A stretch of DNA of 46,766 bases, from assembly GCF_016937535.1 (NCBI RefSeq), contig NZ_JAFHKK010000020.1, positions 1 through 46,766 on the forward strand. Direction: 5' to 3'. This DNA is from Sulfurospirillum tamanense (GTDB lineage: Bacteria > Campylobacterota > Campylobacteria > Campylobacterales > Campylobacteraceae). Of this stretch, positions 16,268 to 25,107 are shown in pieces. A model generated the notes under the pieces. That model was given only the letters and a program-made list of their open reading frames with translations. It did no database searches and was not told the DNA's origin. The position numbers and the translations under genes are program-made. Position 1 is the first letter of the stretch, and every line of letters begins with the position of its first letter.

Positions 16268-17944
16268 ATGGGGCTCAAACTTACACTGGTCACCAAAATC
16301 TTTTTGCTTGTGTTTTCTTTCTTTTTGATGTTTGGGCTTTATGGCACGGTTGTGACCGTCTCTTTTTTCTTTTCTGAGCGCCAAATCCAAAGCACGTTTA
16401 ATGCTATTGAAACAGAAGTAGAGAGCCAAATTAAAGAGCTAGAAGACCTCAATGAAGTCCAGCGCTCCATTACATACTACACAGGGTTAAAAGCTATTTT
16501 AGAGCGTATGCAAACCTCCCAACAACACTACGCTTCCTTGCAAGATGGAGCCTACTATCTTGATTTTGAACGCTTTTTGGCTAAAGCAAAAGAGTTCTCC
16601 CAGTGCGATACATGTAAAGCACAGCTTGACACTATCGCCAACGATTTTTCACAAATGGATAGCCTTATTATCCAAAACCAAGACGAACGGGCGCGCCAAA
16701 TTTCTCTGGTGACATTGCGTCCAAAACTTACCGCGCTTGTTGATGAGGTTGGCGCTATTATTCTTAACAATGAGGCGCACCGTACGGACGTTATCGCCAA
16801 AGCCCTTGTCATTCAGCGCCACACCTTGGAAGGAGTGGAAACTCTCAAAGAGCGCAACGATGCTCTCAATAAAACCATGACCATTTTAAATGTTTTGGCC
16901 ATGGGTGTGGCGGCTGTGATGCTCTTTTTGGCAGTCTTTTTCCCGCGGATTTTGGTTGCTCAGCTCAAAGTTTTTGCGAAAGCTTTTAGTGGCATGTCAC
17001 AGGGGGACTTTACAGGAAAGCTTGACTTTAAAGGAAGCGATGAAATCTCCAATCTTGGCACTTTGTTTAATACGATTGTCCAAACCCTCAGCTCAAAGCT
17101 GGGTCTTGTAGTCAACACCTCCAAAGAGGTCAAATCCGTAGCAACCGTGGTTGATAGCACGGCCAAAAACCTTGAAGCCACCGCTAAATCCATGCTAGAA
17201 CAAACCAAAACCATCACAACCCGCAACCATGCCATTGCCAACATTAGCGAACAAATCGACACCACTACCACCAAAACCATTCAAGAATCCCAAGAACTTC
17301 TTAAAACCAACGCGGCTTCCATTGTCAAAGTGACCGCTGCTCTTAAAGACTTAGAGCGCGTTTCGGTAGATTCGGCACAGATGATTGACCTCGCCCGCTC
17401 CTTGGAAAACGCCACCACCGAAGTGGCTACCATTTTACTAAGCATTGAAGACATTAGCGACCAAACCAACCTTCTCGCTCTTAATGCCGCCATCGAAGCC
17501 GCGCGCGCAGGAGAACACGGGCGCGGGTTTGCAGTTGTTGCCGATGAAGTGCGTCACCTAGCCGAAATGTCCCAAAAAGCTACCACCAACATCGAACACA
17601 TCGTCTCCATGATTCGCGCTTCGGCCAAAGACGTCTCATCCAACATTGAACAAAACGCATCAAGCTTACAGCACGTCATTGGCGACACCCAAGAAGCGTT
17701 ACAAGCCTTTGAAGTCACCAATGATGGCGTTAAGGCCCTTGAAAAAGACTTGCTTGGCGTGCAAGCGTACTCCAAAGACCAACGCACCCAAACCAGTGCC
17801 ATTGTTTCTGTGACCGAAGGACTTTCTAAAGAAGCTTCTTCCATGGAAAGCGTTACTTCCAAGATGCTTTCCCTAGCTTCCAATCTTAATGATTCTGCAG
17901 CACATCTTGAGGAAAACCTTCGCGCCTTTACCCTTTCTAAATAA
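16268..17944 (+). CDS. Methyl-accepting chemotaxis protein paired with the PstS-like protein
   Basis: A 558-residue transmembrane receptor. Membrane segment one lies at about 10-33, a helical periplasmic domain at 34-208, membrane segment two at about 209-231, then HAMP and a cytoplasmic signalling rod. The CheA/CheW-binding hairpin tip is typical ([32 protein letters not shown]). The periplasmic domain contains an unusual CxxC pair, Cys113 and Cys116 (QCDTCK), the latter encoded by a near-copy of the palindrome. Coupling by one base to a binding protein gene suggests the ligand is sensed through that protein. The upstream reading TTG at 16241 is rejected because AAGGAG sits just before 16268. 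Confidence 0.88.
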   Translation: MGLKLTLVTKIFLLVFSFFLMFGLYGTVVTVSFFFSERQIQSTFNAIETEVESQIKELEDLNEVQRSITYYTGLKAILERMQTSQQHYASLQDGAYYLDFERFLAKAKEFSQCDTCKAQLDTIANDFSQMDSLIIQNQDERARQISLVTLRPKLTALVDEVGAIILNNEAHRTDVIAKALVIQRHTLEGVETLKERNDALNKTMTILNVLAMGVAAVMLFLAVFFPRILVAQLKVFAKAFSGMSQGDFTGKLDFKGSDEISNLGTLFNTIVQTLSSKLGLVVNTSKEVKSVATVVDSTAKNLEATAKSMLEQTKTITTRNHAIANISEQIDTTTTKTIQESQELLKTNAASIVKVTAALKDLERVSVDSAQMIDLARSLENATTEVATILLSIEDISDQTNLLALNAAIEAARAGEHGRGFAVVADEVRHLAEMSQKATTNIEHIVSMIRASAKDVSSNIEQNASSLQHVIGDTQEALQAFEVTNDGVKALEKDLLGVQAYSKDQRTQTSAIVSVTEGLSKEASSMESVTSKMLSLASNLNDSAAHLEENLRAFTLSK

Positions 17945-17950
17945 TCACTT

Positions 17951-17975
17951 CCCTCCTTGTGCTACACAAGGAGGG
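17951..17975 (+). terminator. Terminator after the chemoreceptor gene
   Basis: An 11-bp stem, CCCTCCTTGTG with its complement around a CTA loop, followed by CTTCTTTT. Six bases behind the stop codon. Confidence 0.8.
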
Positions 17976-17985
17976 CTTCTTTTGC

Positions 17986-17991
17986 TATAAT
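17986..17991 (+). promoter_or_regulatory. -10 box of the BCCT transporter gene
   Basis: TATAAT directly behind the terminator, 56 bp before the start codon; no clear -35, as is common in this phylum. Confidence 0.5.
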
Positions 17992-18047
17992 GACCTTCTT
18001 TCTTATCTCACAATATAAAACACTTAAAACAACACACAGGAGGCTTT

Positions 18048-20045
18048 ATGGACAGTAGTCCCAAAACAACAATGCTCAAACCGGTGTTTATCCCCTCGGT
18101 TGTCATTCTTTGTATTTTAGTGCTCTACGCCGCACTCATGCCCACCCACGCGGGCGAGGTATTTAACGGTGCAAAGGAACTCCTTGCAGAAAAATTTGGG
18201 TGGTTTTACATGCTCAGTGTGGGTATTTTCACCCTTTTTGTGGTTTTTTTGGCGGTCTCTCCCTATGGTCGGTTTAAATTAGGACCAGACCAATCAAAGC
18301 CAGCTTACTCTTACCTTTCGTGGTTTGCGATGCTCTTTTCAGCGGGCATGGGGATTGGTCTTATGTTTTGGAGTGTGGCCGAACCTGTGATGCACTACAC
18401 CTCTCCACCTGTGGGCGAAGGAAGTACCATAGAAGCCGCACGCGAAGCCATGCAGATCACCTTTTTTCACTGGGGGATGCATGCATGGGCTATTTATGCG
18501 GTTGTGGGGTTAGTGTTAGCCTACTTTTCCTTTCGCCACGGGCTTCCCCTTTCTATTCGTTCTGCGCTTTACCCACTCATTGGAGAGCGCATCTATGGAG
18601 GTATCGGACACAGCGTTGACACGGTTGCGGTCCTTGGCACCATCTTAGGTGTGGCCACGTCGCTAGGCTTTGGAGTCTTGCAAATCAACTCAGGGCTTAA
18701 TTATCTCTTTGATATTCCTGTGGGCATCACTACCCAAGTCATTCTCATTGCCCTTATCTCTGCTATTGCAACCGTATCGGTCATACTTGGCCTTGATGGG
18801 GGCGTTAAACGCCTTTCGGAACTCAATTTGTACCTCGCGGGGCTTTTGTTGCTCTTTGTTATTTTGGCGGGGCCAACCTTTTTTCTTTTTAGTGCCCTCG
18901 TGCAAAACATTGGAGCGTACCTCAGTGGTATAGTTTCCATGACTTTCAACCAACACGTCTACGACAGCACGCCATGGATGGGATGGTGGACGCTCTTTTA
19001 TTGGGCGTGGTGGATAGCGTGGGCCCCTTTTGTGGGCATGTTTATCGCCCGTGTTTCAAGAGGACGCACCATCCGTGAATTTATCGCGGGCGTGCTTTTT
19101 GTGCCTGTAGGCTTTACCTTTGTCTGGATGACTGTTTTTGGCAACAGCGCTCTTGACGCCATTATGAACAAAGGAGCCGATGCTCTTTCGGCTGCGGTTT
19201 CTGCGGATGTTTCCACTGCCTTGTTTCAATTTTTGGAACTGTTTCCTTTCTCGGGCATCACTTCAGTGTTGGCGGTGCTTTTAGTGGTGACATTTTTTGT
19301 GACTTCTTCGGATTCGGGCTCTTTAGTAGTGGACACCATCAGCTCAGGCGGTAAAGACAACAACCCTGTGTGGCAACGCATCTTTTGGGCCGTACTTGAA
19401 GGGGTTGTGGCCGCGGCCTTACTCATCGCTGGAGGGCTTGGAGCGCTGCAATCAGCGTCCATCGCCATCGCGCTGCCTTTTGCATTGATTATGCTTGTGG
19501 CGTGTTGGGGCTTGTGGCGCGCGTTGCACCTTGAGGCGATTCGCTATGAGAGTTTACAGCACCACATGAACGCAGGACGCCATGGCAAAATCAGTGGTAC
19601 GTGGAAATCACGGCTCAGTCGGCTTATCGAGTTTCCTTCCGTGGAAGAGACCAGACGTTACATTCGTAAAGATGTGGTCAAAGCCATGCTTTTGGTAGAA
19701 AAAGAGCTTGAAGACCACCACTGGGAAGTGGACATTAACCATGATGACACCAAAGGAGTTGCAACGTTTAGGGTTGAACACTCAGGTGATATGGATTTTA
19801 TTTATGAAGTGCGCATCAAAACGGGCGACACCCCCACCTTTGCCTTCCCTGATTCTGTTAATCCTTCAAGAGCCCAGAAAAAATACGGGCGCGCGGAAGT
19901 CTACTTGCAAGATGGCAACAAGGCGTACGACATCTACGGCTACGATGAAGACGTCATCGCCACGGACATCATCGACCAGTTTGAAAAACACCGCCACTTT
20001 TTACACAATACTTCCAGTCTTAATCCTGCTATTCCTATCGAGTGA
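18048..20045 (+). CDS. BCCT-family betaine/choline/carnitine transporter
   Basis: A 665-residue secondary carrier with about 12 membrane helices in the first 500 residues. The family signature is clear: FSAGMGIGLMFWSVAEP in the third helix region and FYWAWWIAWAPFVGMFIARVSRGRT in the eighth. The last 165 residues are soluble and acidic, giving the length of BetT-type carriers, where the tail senses osmotic state. Expected role: sodium- or proton-driven uptake of choline, betaine or a related compatible solute. AGGAGG precedes the ATG. It stands alone between two terminators. Substrate within the family cannot be settled from sequence. Confidence 0.92.
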   Translation: MDSSPKTTMLKPVFIPSVVILCILVLYAALMPTHAGEVFNGAKELLAEKFGWFYMLSVGIFTLFVVFLAVSPYGRFKLGPDQSKPAYSYLSWFAMLFSAGMGIGLMFWSVAEPVMHYTSPPVGEGSTIEAAREAMQITFFHWGMHAWAIYAVVGLVLAYFSFRHGLPLSIRSALYPLIGERIYGGIGHSVDTVAVLGTILGVATSLGFGVLQINSGLNYLFDIPVGITTQVILIALISAIATVSVILGLDGGVKRLSELNLYLAGLLLLFVILAGPTFFLFSALVQNIGAYLSGIVSMTFNQHVYDSTPWMGWWTLFYWAWWIAWAPFVGMFIARVSRGRTIREFIAGVLFVPVGFTFVWMTVFGNSALDAIMNKGADALSAAVSADVSTALFQFLELFPFSGITSVLAVLLVVTFFVTSSDSGSLVVDTISSGGKDNNPVWQRIFWAVLEGVVAAALLIAGGLGALQSASIAIALPFALIMLVACWGLWRALHLEAIRYESLQHHMNAGRHGKISGTWKSRLSRLIEFPSVEETRRYIRKDVVKAMLLVEKELEDHHWEVDINHDDTKGVATFRVEHSGDMDFIYEVRIKTGDTPTFAFPDSVNPSRAQKKYGRAEVYLQDGNKAYDIYGYDEDVIATDIIDQFEKHRHFLHNTSSLNPAIPIE

Positions 20046-20050
20046 GACAC

Positions 20051-20068
20051 TGGCCCTGTAAAGGGCCA
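20051..20068 (+). terminator. Terminator after the BCCT gene
   Basis: A 7-bp stem TGGCCCT/AGGGCCA with a GTAA (GNRA) loop, six bases after the stop. The following ATCTCCTTT is only weakly T-rich. Confidence 0.6.
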
Positions 20069-20075
20069 ATCTCCT

Positions 20076-20085
20076 TTACATGTAA
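20076..20085. repeat. TTACATGTAA palindrome upstream of the glycosyltransferase
   Basis: Perfect copy between the terminator and the start of the glycosyltransferase gene; no other promoter-like signal is obvious in 20046-20118. Confidence 0.9.
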
Positions 20086-20118
20086 GGGTTTAGTAACCCT
20101 TTTGCGTTACACTTTTTT

Positions 20119-21252
20119 ATGAAGATACTTCTCTTTACCGACACCCTATGCGACACCAACGGCGTGTCGCGCTTTTTGCAAGACCTTGGCACCCACTGCC
20201 CTGCCTTTCATCTTGTCACGGCAACGCGTAAATCTTGCAACCTTCCTTTTAAAAACTGGACAAACCTTCCTGTACGCCTACGCCTTGCCATGCCTTTTTA
20301 CCCCCAACTTGACCTTAGTTTTCCCTCTTACGCCCACGCCAAAACTTTGTTTGAAACCTTTGACCCCGACCTTGTGCATGTCTCCACGCCTGGCCCCGTT
20401 GGTTTGCTTGGACGCGCCTTGGCACGCAAATACCACAAACCCCTTGCAGGGGTGTACCACACCGATTTTCCTTCTTACGTGCACAACAACCTGCCCCTTT
20501 GGGGGTTAAAACGCCTCACCCAAATGTCTATGCGTTGGTTTTACAAACCCTTTTCTTTGCTCTTTGCCCGTAGTCAAAGTGAAATCCCCAAACTCCAACC
20601 CCTTCTTCACAAAACCCTCACACTATTTAAAGCCGGAGTAGACACACAGGTATTTACGCCCTTAGCCCTCCCCAAAGAAGCGCGCTTGACCCTGCTGTAC
20701 GTGGGGCGCATTAGTCCTGAAAAAAACATAGGATTTTTGTGGGAAGTGTGGGAAATCCTCCAAAACCTCTTAGGCCCTCAGGCGGTGCAGTTGTGGTGCG
20801 TAGGGGAATGTACCCATCCGCTTTTGCGCACCCAAGGAGAGGCGCTTGGGGTGCATTTTTTGGGAAAACAACCCAAAGAAGCGTTGCCTGCTTTGTATGC
20901 CAAAGCCCATTTGTTTGTTTTTCCCTCACTCACCGAAACCCTAGGGCAAGTGGTGCTTGAGTCGTTGTCCTGCGGCACGCCTGTTGTCGTTTCTGACCAA
21001 GGGGGCCCGCGCACTATTTTGGCAAGCACTACTCGCCCTTGTGGACTCATTCTTTCTACACGTTTTTCCTCCACGTGGGCACATGCCATTAAATCACTTT
21101 TATTAAATGAACCTAGGCTTTCTGCGATGGCAGAAGCAGCGCGTGCAGAAAATTACGACATTAAGACGAGTGTTGAAGATTTTTTAGCAGTACATGTAAG
21201 GATGCGCAAAGAAGAAGCCGAGCCCGAAGGCTCGACGAAAGAAGAAGGTTAG
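20119..21252 (+). CDS. GT4-family glycosyltransferase
   Basis: A 377-residue retaining glycosyltransferase of the GT-B fold. The N-terminal acceptor domain has FTDTLCDTNGVSRFL and HVSTPGPVGLLGRA. The C-terminal donor domain has LLYVGRISPEKN and the E-x7-E motif in SLTETLGQVVLESLSCGTPVV. Relatives transfer mannose or related sugars to lipids or polysaccharides (MgtA/SqdX-like); donor and acceptor are unknown here. No strong ribosome site is visible before the ATG at 20119. The last codons (residues rich in Glu and Lys) encode a hairpin that looks like the terminator of the convergent gene, with which it overlaps by four bases. Confidence 0.88.
   Translation: MKILLFTDTLCDTNGVSRFLQDLGTHCPAFHLVTATRKSCNLPFKNWTNLPVRLRLAMPFYPQLDLSFPSYAHAKTLFETFDPDLVHVSTPGPVGLLGRALARKYHKPLAGVYHTDFPSYVHNNLPLWGLKRLTQMSMRWFYKPFSLLFARSQSEIPKLQPLLHKTLTLFKAGVDTQVFTPLALPKEARLTLLYVGRISPEKNIGFLWEVWEILQNLLGPQAVQLWCVGECTHPLLRTQGEALGVHFLGKQPKEALPALYAKAHLFVFPSLTETLGQVVLESLSCGTPVVVSDQGGPRTILASTTRPCGLILSTRFSSTWAHAIKSLLLNEPRLSAMAEAARAENYDIKTSVEDFLAVHVRMRKEEAEPEGSTKEEG
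21219..21234 (-). terminator. UUCG-loop terminator of the DASS gene, inside the glycosyltransferase 3' end
   Basis: On the minus strand the stem CGAGCC/GGCTCG is closed by TTCG, the very stable cUUCGg tetraloop. GGCTTCTTCTTTG follows. It lies 15 bases beyond the stop of the DASS gene. Confidence 0.65.
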
Positions 21253-22661
21253 ACGAAAATAAACACACCCACCAATAAAACAGCGATGTAAAGGGCACCA
21301 AATACGCCACCAAGGAGCCAAAAAGTTCCTGTTGGAATAAAGCGTGAACCAAACCAAATCGGTGATGGTCCTGTAGCATACGGAGTTAAAATACCCATGA
21401 TACCCAAGGTACCAGCCATCAAGATACTAAAGGGAACCAATTGCTCAGGCGCAATCATCTGCACAGCAATCGCCATGAAAAGAGGCAAGAGTGCTGTAGT
21501 GTGTGCTGTAACAGAAGCAAAGAAGTAGTGAAGCACAAAGAAAATGAGAAGCATAGAAAGCATCAAGACGGTGGGTGTCATACCTACCAAGTAACCCTCA
21601 AGTCCTGTACCCATCCATTTAAGCACACCCGTTTTACTAAGCCCAGAGGCCATCGCCACCAAGGTCGCAAACCAAATCAAGATGTTAAAGGCTTCTTTAT
21701 TAGAAAGCACGTCATCCCATGTAATGACGTTAGTAAGTACCATCACCGCTACAATCGCAATCGCCGCGGTTGTACCATGAATACCCACTTCTTTTCCAAA
21801 AATCCACAACACAAGGGCCACAACGGCAAGTACACCCATCAAAATCTCTTTGCCTTTAATCCCGCCCAAGGTTTTAAGCTCAGCTGCTGCCCACGCTGGA
21901 GCCTCAGGAGAGGTTTTTTGGGTTGGTGGGTAAATCACATAAGTGATGAGTGGCACCAATAAAAACAAAGGCAACATTAAAGGAATCATAATTGAAGCCC
22001 ATTGTCCCCATGTAATGACCGCATTACCTGTGCCCTTAGCAATCAAATCGACCGCCAAAAGGTTGGGCGCAAGCGCGGTGAGAAACATAGAGCTTGTCAC
22101 ACACGTAGAGGCAAGAGCAACCCACGTAAGGTAAGCACCAAGTTTGCGTGGCTCATTATCTGGGGTAGAGTTAAAAATAGGAGGAATGTTGCTAGCCACT
22201 GGATAAATAGTACCCGCACTACGCGCTGTGTTAGAGGGCATAAAAGGGGCAAGGATTAAATCTGCAAAGGCGACCGCATAACCAAGACCCAAAGAGCTTT
22301 TGCCAAGGTATTTTACTAAAACCAGTGAAATACGTCGTCCAAGGCCCGTCTTTTTATAACCAAGGGCAAACATGAACGCCGCAAAAATGAGCCAAATAAC
22401 CGTGTTAGAAAAACCCGATAAAGCCCACTTGATATTTTCCGATGATTTTGGGTCAATAAGCCCAAGCACCGCCACAAGCGAAATTCCCGTAAAGCCCACA
22501 AGTGCGGCTGGAATAGGCTCAAGCACAAGACCCACTACCACACCCATGAAAATAGCGAAGAATTTCCACGCTTCAGGGGTTAGCCCTTCGGGTGTTGGCA
22601 TAAACCAAAACACCGCCACGACCGCCACAGGGGCGATCATCTTCCAAATTTTTGGTGACAT
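21249..22661 (-). CDS. DASS-family dicarboxylate/citrate carrier (CitT type)
   Basis: A 470-residue membrane carrier of the divalent anion:sodium symporter family. The first substrate/sodium motif SNT is present (APFMPSNTARSAG). The second, ILTPYATGPSPIWFGS, has the form found in CitT/TtdT and plastid 2-oxoglutarate/malate translocators, pointing to anion exchange. Likely substrates are C4-dicarboxylates, citrate or tartrate. The ATG at 22661 was chosen because AAAGGAG lies eight bases before it; a TATAAT box sits at 22701-22696. The 3' end overlaps the convergent glycosyltransferase by four bases. Confidence 0.9.
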   Translation of the reverse strand: MSPKIWKMIAPVAVVAVFWFMPTPEGLTPEAWKFFAIFMGVVVGLVLEPIPAALVGFTGISLVAVLGLIDPKSSENIKWALSGFSNTVIWLIFAAFMFALGYKKTGLGRRISLVLVKYLGKSSLGLGYAVAFADLILAPFMPSNTARSAGTIYPVASNIPPIFNSTPDNEPRKLGAYLTWVALASTCVTSSMFLTALAPNLLAVDLIAKGTGNAVITWGQWASIMIPLMLPLFLLVPLITYVIYPPTQKTSPEAPAWAAAELKTLGGIKGKEILMGVLAVVALVLWIFGKEVGIHGTTAAIAIVAVMVLTNVITWDDVLSNKEAFNILIWFATLVAMASGLSKTGVLKWMGTGLEGYLVGMTPTVLMLSMLLIFFVLHYFFASVTAHTTALLPLFMAIAVQMIAPEQLVPFSILMAGTLGIMGILTPYATGPSPIWFGSRFIPTGTFWLLGGVFGALYIAVLLVGVFIFV

Positions 22662-22695
22662 ACGATCTCCTTTAAAGATTTGCATTCTGGTGACC

Positions 22696-22701
22696 ATTAT
22701 A
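22696..22701 (-). promoter_or_regulatory. -10 box of the DASS gene
   Basis: TATAAT read on the minus strand, about 35 bp upstream of the ATG at 22661. Confidence 0.5.
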
Positions 22702-22781
22702 AATTAAGATATGGGATATTATTGAGACTTTTTTGGGGTTTTCTTCAGTAAAATCTTAAGAAAATATTTTAAAAAGTGCTT

Positions 22782-24665
22782 TTAATTATTTTGTTTTAAT
22801 GCCACCAACTGCTCTGGAGGCATGGGCTTGGCATATAAATAGCCTTGGACCAAATGGCATCCCTCCTTTTTCAAAAACAACGATTGCTCTGGTGTCTCTA
22901 CTCCCTCGCCAAGGACCTCCAAGTGAAGGTTCTTGGCTAAGGCTATAATGGCCTTCACAATCGCGCAATCTTCTTCGCTACGAGGGGTATCTTTAACAAA
23001 AGAACGGTCAATTTTGAGCTTATCAATGGGCAACTGTTTTAAGTAGCTTAAGGACGAATAACCCGTACCAAAATCATCTACTGAAAGCTTAAACCCTGCT
23101 TTTTTAAGAGCCAATAACTTACTGATACTCTCTTGGGTATTTTTCATAACAAAACTTTCTGTCACTTCTAGCTCTATGCACGAAGGTGCAATCTTTTCGT
23201 GTTTACATAGGGCTTGCATTGCTGAAACAAAGCTCTCTTCTTCGATTTGAAGGGTTGAGATGTTAATGGCAAGGGTTCCTTTAAACGCCCCAGTTTCTTG
23301 CCAAAGCGCTAATTGCTTTAAAGATTCTTCAATAATCCACCACCCAAGTGGCACGATAAACCCACTCTCTTCTGCCCTAGGGATAAACGCATAAGGCGAC
23401 AAAAGCCCTCGAGTAGGATGTTGCCATCGCACCAAAACCTCTGCCCCAACAACGCTTAAATCTGACAAATCAAATTGAGGCTGGTAATGCAACACAAAGG
23501 CATCTGATTCAAGGGCTTCTTGAAGCTCTTTATCTAAGGTATCCATGTTGATAATGTGTTCTGTCAAGGCTTTCGCATAAAGAGCAACCTGATTTTTGCC
23601 CAAATTTTTTGCCTCGTGCAAAGCGGTGTCAGCATTTCTAAAAAGCTCTTCGGTGCTCTTAGCATCAGAGGGAAACAACGAAACCCCGACACTTGCCTTT
23701 ACATGTATCACCCTTCCCTCAACCCTAAAAGGCGTTCTTAAACTCTCAAGCCAAGCAATCCCGTGTGCATAAGCATGGTCTGTATCTGAGGTGATCATTA
23801 CAAATTCATCTGCCCCCATACGCGCAAGAAAGCCCACGTCTTGGGCAAAATCCCTAAATCGAGCTGCCACCGCCTCGATGAGCTTATCTCCAAAACTGTG
23901 CCCATGCACATCATTGACCCGTTGAAAATGGTCCAAATCCAAAAACAACAGCGCCACTTTTTTGGTGTAAAAAGGCTTTGCAAGTTCGTCTTTTAGGCGA
24001 ATACGGTTTGGAAGTTTTGTTAGCGGGTCATAGTGGGCTAGAAAAGTGATGGCTTCTTGGGCTTCTTTACGCTCGCTGATGTCTTTATGTGTTCCTGCTA
24101 GGCGCAACGGTTCTCCTGTTTTTTCGTCACGTTTTACCACGGCACCTGAACTTTCAATCCACACCCAACGGCCATCACGGTGGCGCATCCGAAACTCAAC
24201 AACATAAGAGGCAAATCCTACCATCGCTTTGGCGATAGCCTCTTGGGCAAGGGTTTTGTCCTCCGGATGCAAGAGGCTTAACCAGTCCTCAACCTCGCCT
24301 TTTAAATTTTCTCGCGTAAGTCCCAACATACTCAGCCACGTCTCGTTAACAAAATGTTCTTTGGTCACACAATCATAATCCCAATACCCAAGCCCTGCCC
24401 CTTGAATGACGTATTCTAAGCGCTGTTTTTGCTCTTTGAGTTGGGATTGAATGTGTTGGAGTGAGCGAAAGTGAGAAAGAATTAATCCGTATAACAACAC
24501 CGTGGTTGTCACCACAAAAGCGAGGCCTTTGTACGTTTGCAAGACATTAAGCAGCGAAACATCATCAACAAAAAAGCCCAACACGGCATCGGAAAACAAA
24601 ATCCAAAGCACGGCAAAAAGCGCATATACTCCAACAATGCGAAGGGAACCATGGCGAAAATTCAC
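22782..24665 (-). CDS. Membrane PAS-GGDEF-EAL protein, probably a c-di-GMP phosphodiesterase
   Basis: A 627-residue protein: two membrane helices (about 10-32 and 46-66), a PAS domain (about 85-200, with WIESSGAVV), GGDEF (about 205-365) and EAL (about 380-620). The cyclase signature is degenerate, MGADEF at 283-288 instead of GGDEF. The phosphodiesterase residues look complete: EVLVRW (Glu409), NIS, ELEVTES, DDFGTGYSS, LKID, GEGVE and VQGYLY. It should therefore break down cyclic di-GMP, with the GGDEF domain regulatory. GTG start at 24665 is supported by AAGGAG seven bases upstream. A near-copy of the palindrome (23699-23708) encodes Ile-His-Val-Lys. Confidence 0.88.
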   Translation of the reverse strand: MNFRHGSLRIVGVYALFAVLWILFSDAVLGFFVDDVSLLNVLQTYKGLAFVVTTTVLLYGLILSHFRSLQHIQSQLKEQKQRLEYVIQGAGLGYWDYDCVTKEHFVNETWLSMLGLTRENLKGEVEDWLSLLHPEDKTLAQEAIAKAMVGFASYVVEFRMRHRDGRWVWIESSGAVVKRDEKTGEPLRLAGTHKDISERKEAQEAITFLAHYDPLTKLPNRIRLKDELAKPFYTKKVALLFLDLDHFQRVNDVHGHSFGDKLIEAVAARFRDFAQDVGFLARMGADEFVMITSDTDHAYAHGIAWLESLRTPFRVEGRVIHVKASVGVSLFPSDAKSTEELFRNADTALHEAKNLGKNQVALYAKALTEHIINMDTLDKELQEALESDAFVLHYQPQFDLSDLSVVGAEVLVRWQHPTRGLLSPYAFIPRAEESGFIVPLGWWIIEESLKQLALWQETGAFKGTLAINISTLQIEEESFVSAMQALCKHEKIAPSCIELEVTESFVMKNTQESISKLLALKKAGFKLSVDDFGTGYSSLSYLKQLPIDKLKIDRSFVKDTPRSEEDCAIVKAIIALAKNLHLEVLGEGVETPEQSLFLKKEGCHLVQGYLYAKPMPPEQLVALKQNN

Positions 24666-24689
24666 AGTGGACTCCTTGGAAAATAAGCT

Positions 24690-24699
24690 TTACATGTAA
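24690..24699. repeat. TTACATGTAA palindrome upstream of the GGDEF-EAL gene
   Basis: Perfect copy, 25 bp before the GTG start. It lies between that start and a TATAAT box at 24743-24738, so it would sit within the transcribed leader. Confidence 0.9.
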
Positions 24700-24737
24700 A
24701 GGTATTTTCTCTTTTTGCTTTTTAGCCGATAGGTTAA

Positions 24738-24743
24738 ATTATA
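24738..24743 (-). promoter_or_regulatory. -10 box of the GGDEF-EAL gene
   Basis: TATAAT on the minus strand, about 73 bp upstream of the GTG start. Confidence 0.45.
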
Positions 24744-24812
24744 GCCTAAATGGCAACATAAAAACATCCCTTATTGCACTAATACCGCCGTATCAATTCT
24801 TTTTTAGAAATC

Positions 24813-25019
24813 TCATTTCCCACATTTTTGTACCAGTTCGTCATACCATGCTTCGTTATTGCGTGTGCGCTTGGTGCGCTCAAGGTTATCGCGAATTGCC
24901 TTGAGCTCGGCCTCTTCCATCAACATCAACACTTCATAATCGAGCGGTGTTGCGTGAGGGTCCGACTCGACAAGTGCGGCTATTTCTTGGGCTATTTCTG
25001 TTTTTTTGGGGTTTTCCAT
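24813..25019 (-). CDS. Small uncharacterised protein (68 residues)
   Basis: A short, highly charged, probably helical cytoplasmic protein (MENPKKTEIAQEIAALVES, later NEAWYDELVQKCGK). No domain is recognised. AAGGAATCTCGC before the ATG at 25019 makes it a credible gene; an upstream in-frame start at 25040 lacks such a site. It is transcribed alone, divergent from the DsbC/DsbG-like gene. It has one cysteine near the C-terminus and no signal peptide. Base composition is like that of its neighbours. I cannot assign a function. Confidence 0.65.
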   Translation of the reverse strand: MENPKKTEIAQEIAALVESDPHATPLDYEVLMLMEEAELKAIRDNLERTKRTRNNEAWYDELVQKCGK

Positions 25020-25071
25020 GCGAGATTCCTTATAGAACACTAAAATTTAGCTTTGGTTTACTCAAGGCTTG

Positions 25072-25077
25072 TATAAT
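25072..25077 (+). promoter_or_regulatory. -10 box of the DsbC/DsbG-like gene
   Basis: TATAAT, 31 bp before the ATG at 25108. Confidence 0.5.
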
Positions 25078-25107
25078 GGGCGCATTTTAACATACGAAAG
25101 GTTCTTT

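Noticed and set aside
23847-23860. Half of the arr palindrome (AAATCCCTAAAT) inside the GGDEF-EAL gene
   Set aside because: It lies within conserved coding sequence, the second half-site is missing, and no promoter is near.
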